Part shown: positions 6,622-14,122 of the stretch, piece after piece
How the letters are laid out: each line of letters opens with the position of its first letter
How positions within the stretch are numbered: the first letter of the stretch is position 1
Origin: an uncultured Bacteroidota bacterium
GTDB taxonomy: Bacteria; Bacteroidota; Bacteroidia; Chitinophagales; Chitinophagaceae
NCBI GenBank assembly: GCA_946479615.1
Contig: CAMLGR010000091.1
Coordinates: 1-18,796 of the forward strand
Length of the DNA: 18,796 nt
Direction of reading: 5' to 3'
The notes under the pieces: model-generated
The model's database searches: none
What the model saw: only the letters and a program-made list of their open reading frames with translations
Told to the model about the DNA's origin: nothing
Translations under genes and position numbers: made by a program

Positions 6622-7501
6622 TGTAGATCACCGAGCTGCATTTCTTCACATCCGTAATGGCTTTGAAGTTGGAGCGAAGACCATTCCAGAAGGCGGCTGG
6701 CAGGTTGGTGCTTCCGTTCTTATAGCGGCTGCTGAGCAACGAAATATAAAAGCTATCGTACCACATCGGCTTACAGGCTGTGATCTCCATCCCGTTTTTT
6801 TCCATCAATACCTGTATCGACCGGGGAGAGAAATGATACAGGTGGCGGGGCACATCATAAGCTGCCCAGTATTCTTTATAAATAGCGGCATCGAGCGCCG
6901 TATAATTCGGTACTGCGATAAACAGTTTACCATTTTCTTTCAGCAGGTTTTTTATCTGGCGGATATATCCATGCAGATCATGCACATGTTCGAGTACATG
7001 CCACATGGTGATCGCATCGAAACTTTCAGCGGGTAAATGAAACAGGTCACTGCTTTCCCGCAGGTCAAACTGGTATAATTCTTTGGCAACGGCCCTGGCA
7101 CTGGCATCGGGTTCAAGGCCGGTTGTTTGCCAGCCGTTCTTTTTCATCTCCTGCAGGAAAAAACCGGTGCCGCTGCCGATATCAAGTAAGTTGCCGGTAG
7201 CCTGGCCGGTGGATTTGACGATCATTTTTCTTTTACGCACCAGCGTATTTCTTCTTACAAAATGATACAGCCGGTTGATCAATCCTTTGGATGTATTGCT
7301 GTGCGAAATATAATTCTCGGATTTATAATAAGGCCCGATCGTCATTTGATCAGGCACATCCTGTGTAAAACGGAGTGAACAGGCAGCACATGCTACAATA
7401 AAAAAAGATTCCCCGCTGACTGTGTAATCCTTTGCCTGTAATGCCTGCTGTATGTCTGCCGATCCGCAACACGGGCAATTGGTATAATGTATGGTGCTCA
7501 T
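6602..7501 (-). CDS. Class I SAM-dependent methyltransferase with N-terminal zinc ribbon
   Basis: 299 residues from the ATG at 7501; an upstream TTG at 7510 would add three residues and is less likely. Cys9, Cys12, Cys38 and Cys41 (NCPCCGS and ACAACSLRF) form a small zinc-ribbon. The Rossmann domain follows: SAM motif I LLDIGSGTGFFL (105-116), acidic end of strand 2 in GLEPD (128-132), and the motif WHVLEHVHD (167-175) with strand 5 LFIAVPNY. The layout fits the broad methyltransferase group (Methyltransf_11/23) that modifies sugars, lipids, quinones or polyketides; the substrate is unknown. The PRHLYHFSPRSI segment is frequent in proteins near surface-polysaccharide loci. Its start lies 25 bases after the stop of the HU-like gene, so it is probably the last gene of that operon. 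The C-terminus is built from a heptad repeat. Confidence 0.85.
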   Translation of the reverse strand: MSTIHYTNCPCCGSADIQQALQAKDYTVSGESFFIVACAACSLRFTQDVPDQMTIGPYYKSENYISHSNTSKGLINRLYHFVRRNTLVRKRKMIVKSTGQATGNLLDIGSGTGFFLQEMKKNGWQTTGLEPDASARAVAKELYQFDLRESSDLFHLPAESFDAITMWHVLEHVHDLHGYIRQIKNLLKENGKLFIAVPNYTALDAAIYKEYWAAYDVPRHLYHFSPRSIQVLMEKNGMEITACKPMWYDSFYISLLSSRYKNGSTNLPAAFWNGLRSNFKAITDVKKCSSVIYIIGVKF

Positions 7502-7526
7502 GCGGGGCAAATGTAGAGAAAAGCTG

Positions 7527-8156
7527 CTAATGACTGGCTGCTGCGGGTGTGAGTTGTTGCTGGTTGGCAGCCGCCGAAGTGGTAAGCCCTTTTGATGAAA
7601 AATAATACCCGATAAAAATAATGGAAAGAATAAGAAGGATCAGTGCCAGCAACCACCACCACGATCTCTTTCCTTCTTCACCGGCATGCAGCAGTTCGCG
7701 CATCTGCACCGAAGTCCGGTGATCCTCCCCTACTCTCACGGTATGTTCTGCATGCTCACGCAATACTTTCACCGCAGGTATCGGTGACCCCGATGTATGA
7801 ATAGCTGATTCGGCTTCAAATTTTGTTTCACCGGATAATCCTTTACTCAATACACCAATCCCCGACCATTGTAATTTATTACCCGTCGAAATCTGGTTGC
7901 GGAGATCGTACAGGAAATCGTTGAATCGTCTTACGGCATCACGTTCGCTGGTACCGAGTTTGGCACCCAGCCAACTGAAGAAATTCTTGGTAGGTGTTGA
8001 ATTATTATGCTCAAAGGAAATAAAATGAGACGGCGGATATACCATCTTCTCCGTAATATCGATATGGGCCGGTTGCTTTTCATATAAAAGCGTACCGACA
8101 CCAGGCAGGTGAAGCTCTTTGTGGAGGATCAGGTATTGATAAAGTTCTCCGTACAT
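7527..8156 (-). CDS. HU/CCDC81-like domain protein with one C-terminal membrane helix
   Basis: 209 residues. The first ~115 resemble the two tandem HU-type lobes of Bacteroidota HU-CCDC81 proteins: lobe one with YLILHKELHLPGVGTLLYE (8-26) and a bent strand ending FISFEHN, lobe two from about 56 with NFFSWLGAKL, RRFNDFLYDLRNQI and LQWSGIGVLSKG. A polar linker (116-163) leads to WWWLLALILLILSIIFIGYYF (166-186), a transmembrane helix, and a 23-residue Ser/Thr/Ala/Gln tail. No signal peptide is seen, so the HU part should be cytosolic. Related proteins often carry a peptidoglycan-binding SPOR domain after the helix; here it is absent. HU-like domains suggest DNA or protein binding, hence a possible chromosome-envelope tether, which is inference. 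It begins 6 bases after the beta-barrel gene. Confidence 0.6.
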   Translation of the reverse strand: MYGELYQYLILHKELHLPGVGTLLYEKQPAHIDITEKMVYPPSHFISFEHNNSTPTKNFFSWLGAKLGTSERDAVRRFNDFLYDLRNQISTGNKLQWSGIGVLSKGLSGETKFEAESAIHTSGSPIPAVKVLREHAEHTVRVGEDHRTSVQMRELLHAGEEGKRSWWWLLALILLILSIIFIGYYFSSKGLTTSAAANQQQLTPAAASH

Positions 8157-8162
8157 ACCGCG

Positions 8163-9809
8163 CTATTTTTGAGCAAACGAAAATATGATTCCGCCGGCGA
8201 AATTAAAGCCATATACCGGATATTGATTCCAGCGCTGGTATTCTTTATTGAAAATATTATTGAACTGCGTCCAGAGATTGATATTCTTCGTGATCCTGAA
8301 TTCAAGACCGGCATTCAGGTCAAAGGCTCCATCCAGTTTTCCATCATTACCGTCTTTACGAAGATAACGCGGTCCGCTCCAGGCAAACAGATCGCCTTTC
8401 AGCCAGAGATCCTTGATGATCTGTAACCGGAGGGCTGTATTGAATTCCAGCGGCAATAAACCCCAAGCTTTCTGTTGTCCCTGTATACCCGTGTATTGAT
8501 TCAGCGCCAGGCTGGTGATGATGGAGAATTTTTCTTCTACATTATATCCCAGTTCACCGCCGAAGTTCAGCACATTGATACGTTTGGCATTGACCACGCG
8601 GAAGGATTTACCATCACCGGCAGCAGAAGTATCATTGATAAATAAAGGCTGGTTATTCAGTTTATTGAAACCTACTTTTACACTATATGTAAAGTGATCT
8701 GTCAGCGATCCTTTGAATCCTGCAAACCGTTCTTCGATCCAGGTATTCAGCAATGAGGTCGGTGTCCATAACCAGGGATTCTGCGAAGCCAGGTATTCAT
8801 AGGTCGTTTTGCGTACATAGCCTGTCCAGCCCACCTGGAAGGTAACACGCTGATCAGTAGTTCCCACCTGTGCCAGTACATTGGGGAACATCTTGAATGT
8901 CTTATTATCCCAGGAAGGGCGGATACCAGCCTGCAGGCTGAACCGGTCGCTTTTATATAATACCGATGGAGAAATATACCACATCGTATTATTTACTACT
9001 GATGACTTCTTGAGTGAAAGACGGGTCAGATCGAAGGTGACACCCAGTTTCACCGCAAAATCCTGTCCGATCGTTTTCTCCAGCGGCAAATTGACCACTG
9101 TATTGCTTTCATTATTCTTCAGGTTATCTGTGAAGATGTCAATCTTTACTTCGGGAGCATAGTTCAATCCAAATTCAGTCTTATTGATATTATGCACCCC
9201 TACTCTTGCCGAGATCGTCTGGAAACTCTGCCGGATGGAATCGTTGGGAAAAGAAAGCGTTTCAGGAAGATAGCCATACTTATAGGTCTTATCCTGGTTC
9301 ATTCCCAGGCTGGCATTCCATTCCATATTCTGTGCGGCTTTATAGAAACCGCTTAGTTTGACCTGTGTATTGCTGAAATCCTGGAAATCACGCTTTCCTT
9401 CGGAGGCCACGTGTTTCGCATAAATATTTATACCAGCCGTATTACCATCCCCGAATGAAAATCCTGCCTGCACATACGGGGTACGAAGACTTCCAAAACC
9501 TGCTTTGATATAATTACTGTTCTCGAATCTTCCTACCGAATCGATCTGCAAGGCCAGTGGCTTTAATGATCCGGGTTGATACCCGATCATCAGGCTGGGA
9601 TTGGGAATATCATATTGCAACAACAACTTCGTGGTATCTGCCGAAGGAGGTGTGGCGTTGAAATTGATCTTCGCCGCTTCCCGCAACACAGGCTTGAAAG
9701 AGGAAGTGATATCAACTGATTTCTGCCTCGTACTATCCTGCGCGTTACAAATCCCTGCCAGGAAAAGACCTGCTATTGATAAACTAATGCCGGCTATTCG
9801 ATTTTTCAT
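8163..9809 (-). CDS. Outer-membrane beta-barrel protein, TonB-receptor-like without a plug
   Basis: 548 residues. Signal peptide 1-23 ends CNA, so the mature protein begins with Gln24. An N-terminal segment (about 28-75) contains VDITSSFKPVLREAAKINF, the short pre-barrel motif of a Bacteroidota group annotated as TonB-dependent receptor-like. From about residue 100 to the end alternate polar/aromatic strands build a barrel (YIKAGFGSLRTPYVQAGFSF at the start, LWTQFNNIFNKEYQRW near the end, final strand FAGGIIFSF). No plug domain or TonB box is visible, and the length is well below that of SusC-type receptors. It follows the TPR gene in the same direction and precedes the HU-like gene by 6 bases, suggesting one envelope complex. 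The ligand is unknown. Confidence 0.78.
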   Translation of the reverse strand: MKNRIAGISLSIAGLFLAGICNAQDSTRQKSVDITSSFKPVLREAAKINFNATPPSADTTKLLLQYDIPNPSLMIGYQPGSLKPLALQIDSVGRFENSNYIKAGFGSLRTPYVQAGFSFGDGNTAGINIYAKHVASEGKRDFQDFSNTQVKLSGFYKAAQNMEWNASLGMNQDKTYKYGYLPETLSFPNDSIRQSFQTISARVGVHNINKTEFGLNYAPEVKIDIFTDNLKNNESNTVVNLPLEKTIGQDFAVKLGVTFDLTRLSLKKSSVVNNTMWYISPSVLYKSDRFSLQAGIRPSWDNKTFKMFPNVLAQVGTTDQRVTFQVGWTGYVRKTTYEYLASQNPWLWTPTSLLNTWIEERFAGFKGSLTDHFTYSVKVGFNKLNNQPLFINDTSAAGDGKSFRVVNAKRINVLNFGGELGYNVEEKFSIITSLALNQYTGIQGQQKAWGLLPLEFNTALRLQIIKDLWLKGDLFAWSGPRYLRKDGNDGKLDGAFDLNAGLEFRITKNINLWTQFNNIFNKEYQRWNQYPVYGFNFAGGIIFSFAQK

Positions 9810-9833
9810 TCTATCTGTTTAGTCGTGTTTATA

Positions 9834-9925
9834 GTGAATGGTGAATGATCAATTATGAATGAAGAATGGTGAATAATTATCAATCGTTGGACTGCACATT
9901 CATCATTCATCATTCATAATTTATA
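9834..9925. repeat. Heptad repeat arrays in inverted orientation between the TPR and beta-barrel genes
   Basis: Left array 9834-9882 in 7-nt phase: GTGAATG twice, atcaatt, ATGAATG, aaGAATG, GTGAATa, attatca. Right array 9898-9925: ATTCATC twice, ATTCATA, ATTTATA. The arms 9851-9874 and 9898-9921 are reverse complements at 22 of 24 positions with a 23-nt loop, so the operon mRNA could form a long AU-rich hairpin. The unit (GAATGAT / ATTCATC) is the same as in the array at 6481-6529. Confidence 0.8.
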
Positions 9926-9931
9926 ATCCCT

Positions 9932-12900
9932 CTACTGCCCTATTTTGCTGCTTTTCGTTTCTTCATTCCCTACCTGTGTCAGTTTCGTCTGTGCCTCACC
10001 TTTCAATACAGGATCGATACTATTGTCAACAATGCTCTGGAACGTTGCTTTTGCATTGAAGTAATCCTTTTGTTTGAAATAAATATCTCCCAAAAGAATA
10101 TAAGCCTTGGTCACCCAGTAATCATACGAACCTGATTTATTGATCACTTCAAAAGCCGCTTTTTCCGCATCGCCCAGTTTGCTTAATGCAAACCAGCAAT
10201 TGGCTATTTCGTAACGGGCTTCCGCTGCCAGGGCTGCTTTGTTCAATTGTACTACTGATTTGAAATTAGCCAGTGCCAGGTCATATTGCTTGTTGACCTC
10301 GTATGATTTGGCGATGGCCATATTCGCAAGTGTTTTATCATCTGAACTGCTTCCTTTTGCTGCGGCCAGTTCTTTGGCATTCTCTACTGCTTCCGTCCAT
10401 TTCTGCAACTGGTACTGGCTGCGTAATAATCCACGCATTGCTTCCAGTTTATTTTCCTGGCTTGAAGTGATCTGTATCAATTGCGTATAGAAGGTCTCTG
10501 CTTTCTGGTAATCTTTTATTTCAAAGAAAGAAATACGTGCGGCTGCAAGAATAGCGCGTTCTGCATATTTATTCGGGGCATGATCGGCTACCGGTTGATA
10601 ACCCGATAAGGCATTGGCCCAGTCCTTTTTCGTATTATAAATTTCCCCCTTGTAGAAATTAGCATCCATTGCATAGGAACCATTCGGGAATTTTTGCAGG
10701 TAATTCGTAAAGGCAGTAAGCGCTGCGGATGTATTACCATTGCTGAATTGTGTTTCCGCTGCTGCATAGGTCAGTGAATCTTCTGCACTGACACTGATCG
10801 GGCGACCTGCCTGGCGCATAAAGGCCGAGTATTCATCAGGCTTTGCATCTTCTATATAGATCGCTTTTACATTATCCAGCGCATCGCTTGCTTCCTGCGA
10901 ATTCGGATATTGAGAAACCAGTGTCTTGTACTGTGTCAATGCCGCAGCATTATTATTCATATTATAATATGCCACGCCTAACTGGAGATAAGCCTGTGGT
11001 TTCAGGCTTTCATTACCTGTTGCTTTGATCACATTATTCAGGTAAGGGATCGCTTCACTGTATTTTTCATCGGCCATATAGGTCTTGGCGACTTCCATAT
11101 TGGCATCTGTTACCAGTGAAGAAGAAGGGAACTTGCGTGTTACATTAGTAAGCGCCGTGATTTTATCCCTTGAGCTTTTGATACCCGCGATCATAGCGCT
11201 CTGGAAAGTAGCATAGTCTTCGGATGGCCATGAGAACCTGATCACATTATCATACATGGTCTTGGCCTTTGCATAATTCTTTTCCATGAAATAACAATCC
11301 GCCGTACGGATATACGCATCCTGTGTCAATGCGTCGGAAGCGAGACCGGCATTACGGGAAAGCGGTTCAAAAAAAGTAAGCGCAACTGCATAATTCTCTT
11401 TGCGGAGATAACAATAGCCAAGATTATAACGGCCATTCAGCGGGTTGGCTTCACCACTGGTGGGTGCGCCTCCGCTCATATAAGCGTTATAATATTTGAT
11501 CGCATCATCGAGGCGGTTGCTGCGGTAAGCCACTTCAGCTTTCCAGAAACTCAGCAAAGGTAATATGGACCCATTATTCGGATCTTTCAGGGCTTTATCG
11601 AGCAATGCTTCTGCATCGGCCAATCTGCCATCATTCACCAGTTCTGTAGCACGGCCATATAAAATACGGGGATATAATCTTTTGGCATTGGGGGTTGGAT
11701 TGTTCATTTTATCCAGCAGCGAAAGCGCTTCGCGGTAATTATTGGTATTCGTTAATACCGCTACCAGCAGATCTTTTGCTTCTGTATTATAAGTCGAATT
11801 AGGATAATCATTCAGGAAGTTGCGCAATCCATTCAAGGCTTCATCCTGGAAACCCAGTTCATAAGAAAGTTTTGCATACTGGAATTTTGATATTTCCTGT
11901 TGTTTCCTGTCGCTGCTGTTAGAAGCACAAAAAAGAAAGGCGTTGCGGGCATTGCTTTTCTGGCCTGTTTTCAGGTAGGCGTCACCCAGCATATACATCG
12001 CATTCTGGCTGAGCGAATCTTCTTTGCCACTCAACTGCTTGAAACCATCGATGGCTTTTGTCAATTGTTTGGCCTGGTAATAACAATAGGAAAGTTCATA
12101 CAAATCTTCGCGGCGCACTTTCGGAGAGCGATTCACATAATCTTCGAGATAAGGCAATGCCTTGGTATATTCCTTTCTTTCGAAATAAGCATGACCTACC
12201 ATTTGTTTCATCTCCAGGTCATAGTATTGTGATTTACCTGTTTTGATCTTGGCTTCTGCATAGCTTAGCGCTTCTTCTTTTCTTCCCTGTATGTAATAGA
12301 TCTGTGCTATATAATAAGGAACGACTGTCGCATATTGTTTTTCATTTTCAACGATGGAAAAACTCTGCAATGCATCGCTGTACTGGCGGTCACGGAAAGC
12401 TATAAATCCATAATAATAATTCGCATCAAGGTAATTGGGATCATCCTTCATGCTGCGGATAGTATTGAACAAAGGTTTTGCCTTCGCAAACTGCTGCATG
12501 GTAAAGTAAGAATAGCCCTGGTGAAACTTCATCGAGGCGATCTCTTTATTGCTGAGATTGGCGATATTGGCCTGCTCGTAATGATCGACGGCTTTATGAA
12601 AATCCTGGCGGCGGAAATAATATTCGGCCAGGTGATAATTCATCATCTGTACCCGCGCTGTATTCTTCTCCAGGTCGATATAATCGATAGCATCTTCTTC
12701 GGCACGGCTTTCATCCTGTTTAAGTGCGCAGGCAATTGTATAATAATTGATCTCCTGTACGATAATGAGGTGATTGGCAATATCAGTCTCGCGGGTATCC
12801 TGGCGCAATTCTTTCAACAACGGGTAAGCCAGGCTGTATTGCTCCTTTTGATAATATTCTTTTGCTTCTTTGAATTTTGTTGCGGGATCGGAATAGAATG

Positions 12901-12967
12901 CTGTTTGCTGGGAATAAACAGCGGTACAAGTTCCGGCCGTGAGAGCCAGTAAAAATAATTTCTTCAT
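9932..12967 (-). CDS. Large exported tetratricopeptide-repeat protein
   Basis: 1011 residues. Signal peptide 1-19 (MKKLFLLALTAGTCTAVYS) leaves Gln20 first. Almost the whole mature chain is helical TPR repeats of 34-36 residues with typical W/Y/G/A/P positions, e.g. AVDHYEQANIANLSNKEIA, HAYFERKEYTKALPYLEDYV, AYLQLGVAYYNMNNNAAALT and ANCWFALSKLGDAEKAAFEV. There is no membrane helix or enzyme motif. By analogy with periplasmic TPR proteins (BamD, YbgF/CpoB) it should act as a scaffold in the periplasm or at the outer membrane. It is the promoter-proximal gene of a minus-strand run with the beta-barrel and HU-like genes, the spacer to the former holding an inverted heptad repeat. Only a near-consensus -7 string (TAATTTG, complement of 13014-13020) was found upstream. 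Confidence 0.88.
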   Translation of the reverse strand: MKKLFLLALTAGTCTAVYSQQTAFYSDPATKFKEAKEYYQKEQYSLAYPLLKELRQDTRETDIANHLIIVQEINYYTIACALKQDESRAEEDAIDYIDLEKNTARVQMMNYHLAEYYFRRQDFHKAVDHYEQANIANLSNKEIASMKFHQGYSYFTMQQFAKAKPLFNTIRSMKDDPNYLDANYYYGFIAFRDRQYSDALQSFSIVENEKQYATVVPYYIAQIYYIQGRKEEALSYAEAKIKTGKSQYYDLEMKQMVGHAYFERKEYTKALPYLEDYVNRSPKVRREDLYELSYCYYQAKQLTKAIDGFKQLSGKEDSLSQNAMYMLGDAYLKTGQKSNARNAFLFCASNSSDRKQQEISKFQYAKLSYELGFQDEALNGLRNFLNDYPNSTYNTEAKDLLVAVLTNTNNYREALSLLDKMNNPTPNAKRLYPRILYGRATELVNDGRLADAEALLDKALKDPNNGSILPLLSFWKAEVAYRSNRLDDAIKYYNAYMSGGAPTSGEANPLNGRYNLGYCYLRKENYAVALTFFEPLSRNAGLASDALTQDAYIRTADCYFMEKNYAKAKTMYDNVIRFSWPSEDYATFQSAMIAGIKSSRDKITALTNVTRKFPSSSLVTDANMEVAKTYMADEKYSEAIPYLNNVIKATGNESLKPQAYLQLGVAYYNMNNNAAALTQYKTLVSQYPNSQEASDALDNVKAIYIEDAKPDEYSAFMRQAGRPISVSAEDSLTYAAAETQFSNGNTSAALTAFTNYLQKFPNGSYAMDANFYKGEIYNTKKDWANALSGYQPVADHAPNKYAERAILAAARISFFEIKDYQKAETFYTQLIQITSSQENKLEAMRGLLRSQYQLQKWTEAVENAKELAAAKGSSSDDKTLANMAIAKSYEVNKQYDLALANFKSVVQLNKAALAAEARYEIANCWFALSKLGDAEKAAFEVINKSGSYDYWVTKAYILLGDIYFKQKDYFNAKATFQSIVDNSIDPVLKGEAQTKLTQVGNEETKSSKIGQ

Positions 12968-13280
12968 GAAGGATGTCCTTTAAACCGTTGATGGATTAAA
13001 CGTCGCGAATATTCAAATTATTTCAACCATCGCCAAACATCGTTCCAAACAGGTGTGGATAAGTGCGATATCGATGATTGTTTAACATTTTATTGTGGGA
13101 AAGCGAAGTACGAAATACAATGTACGGTGTTAGATGTACGATGTACGGCAGTGCAATAATTGAATATATATATATTTCACATTTGAGACAGTCGTACATC
13201 GTACATCTAACACCGTACATCTGACTTCCTGCATCTCCCTGCTTTTTCTTATTATTGCATCCACAAAACCACAGGTATTT
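12968..13280. other. Divergent gap between the TPR and DoxX genes
   Basis: This gap of about 310 bases has no real gene; open frames here (13023-13220 and 13130-13369, minus) are translations of the heptad repeat and contain the echo VRCT.. seen in both. Its main content is the inverted repeat at 13106-13234. Near DoxX, TATTATTG (13250-13257) is one base from a TAnnTTTG box. Confidence 0.6.
13106..13234. repeat. Long inverted repeat with 28-bp perfect arms built from heptads
   Basis: Arms 13120-13147 and 13193-13220 are exact reverse complements over 28 bases, separated by 45 nt containing an alternating AT run. Each arm is four 7-mers: ATGTACG three times plus GTGTTAG once. In-phase heptads continue outward on both sides: AAGTACG and AAATACA at 13106-13119 on the left, CTGACTT and CCTGCAT at 13221-13234 on the right. 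Confidence 0.9.
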
Positions 13281-13688
13281 ATGAAAAAACTATTCAGTAC
13301 CAAATACACCGATAACGGGATCGGGTTTGCCTTACTGGTACTTCGTCTTACAGCAGGCTTGTTGATCATTCCGCATGGCTATCAGAAACTGATGCATTTC
13401 GCAGGCATGTCAGCCAAATTTGTTGATCCTTTTCATATCGGCCATACTACTTCCATGGCCCTGTCGATCTTTGCCGAACTGTTTTGCGGTGCATTGATCG
13501 TAATGGGTTTGCTCACCAGGTTTGCCTGTATTCCCCTGATCATTAATATGGCTGTCGCCTTATTCATTGCCCACAAAGGGGATATGTTCGGAGTGGGAGA
13601 ACATGCCGCTTTATTCCTGGGCATTTTTATCACATTGCTGTTTTCCGGTCCCGGTAAAGTAAGTCTCGACAGGTTGATTGGTAAATAA
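13281..13688 (+). CDS. DoxX family integral membrane protein
   Basis: 135 residues, the usual DoxX length, with four hydrophobic helices: about 14-32 (GFALLVLRLTAGLLIIPHGY), 57-77 (MALSIFAELFCGALIVMG), 79-98 (LTRFACIPLIINMAVALFIA) and 108-124 (AALFLGIFITLLFSGPG). The family signature PHGYQKL sits after helix 1, and E-LFCGALIVMGLLTR, A-HKGDMF and GPGKVSLD fit DoxX/YphA-like proteins. Some relatives form part of terminal quinol oxidase or membrane redox complexes, but most, including this one, have no proven role. It is the first of three plus-strand genes: the thioesterase ATG lies 13 bases after its stop. Confidence 0.9.
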   Translation: MKKLFSTKYTDNGIGFALLVLRLTAGLLIIPHGYQKLMHFAGMSAKFVDPFHIGHTTSMALSIFAELFCGALIVMGLLTRFACIPLIINMAVALFIAHKGDMFGVGEHAALFLGIFITLLFSGPGKVSLDRLIGK

Positions 13689-13701
13689 TAAATATCACTT
13701 C

Positions 13702-14112
13702 ATGTTTTCATCAGAAACCCAGGTACGTGTCCGTTATGCCGAGACCGACCAGATGGGCGTCGTTTATCATGGCCATTACTTCCAGTATTTTGAAGTGGCC
13801 CGTGCAGAATCGATCCGGCAATTGGGTCTCACCTATGCCGATATGGAACGCATGGGCGTGATCATGCCGGTCATAGAAGTACAATGCAGGTACCTCCGGC
13901 CGGCCCTGTACGACGACCTGCTCACCATCAAAGTGATCCTGAAAGAACTACCGGTACATCATAAGATCGAATTTCACCAGGAAGTCTATAATGATAAAGA
14001 AGAATTGCTCGCCGCCGGTAAAGTGATCCTGTATTTCATGGAAAAAACCACCATGAAACGCACCTCTATGCCCGGAGAATTACTATTAAAACTTCAGCCT
14101 TATTTTATCTAA
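13702..14112 (+). CDS. Acyl-CoA thioesterase, YbgC/FadM-like hot-dog fold
   Basis: 136 residues from the ATG at 13702; a TTG at 13678 that would overlap DoxX is less likely. The 4HBT signature is at the N-terminus: RVRYAETDQMGVVYHGHYFQ then YFEVAR, with Asp16 as the expected catalytic acid and a His-bearing VYHGHY segment. The central helix (AESIRQLGLTYADMERMG) and strands (VQCRYLRPALYDDLLTI, VHHKIEFHQEVYN) complete a single hot-dog domain. These enzymes release free acid from short- or long-chain acyl-CoA; in proteobacteria YbgC belongs to the tol-pal locus, but no tol genes are present here. The start of the M50 protease follows after 10 bases. Confidence 0.9.
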   Translation: MFSSETQVRVRYAETDQMGVVYHGHYFQYFEVARAESIRQLGLTYADMERMGVIMPVIEVQCRYLRPALYDDLLTIKVILKELPVHHKIEFHQEVYNDKEELLAAGKVILYFMEKTTMKRTSMPGELLLKLQPYFI

Positions 14113-14117
14113 TTTTG
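14110..14117 (+). promoter_or_regulatory. -7 box directly upstream of the M50 protease start
   Basis: TAATTTTG is a full TAnnTTTG match whose last base is 5 nt before the ATG at 14123. Placed at -7 it would start transcription at about the ATG itself, i.e. a leaderless mRNA. It overlaps the thioesterase stop codon, and no -33 element is seen. Confidence 0.35.
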
Positions 14118-14122
14118 GGCAA

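Noticed and set aside
9898..9925. Possible CRISPR-like tandem array
   Set aside because: Units are 7 nt, directly adjacent and without spacers, and no cas gene is present.
12335..12952. 205-codon open frame on the plus strand
   Set aside because: Antisense shadow of the TPR gene; its Ile/Leu/Phe-rich translation is what the opposite strand of a helical-repeat gene gives.
13023..13369. Two minus-strand open frames with an echoing VRCT motif
   Set aside because: They translate the 7-nt repeat; three frames of a heptad array give repeated peptides without being genes.
13678..13701. TTG start for the thioesterase overlapping DoxX
   Set aside because: The extra eight residues are not part of the hot-dog domain, and the ATG at 13702 leaves a normal 13-base spacer.
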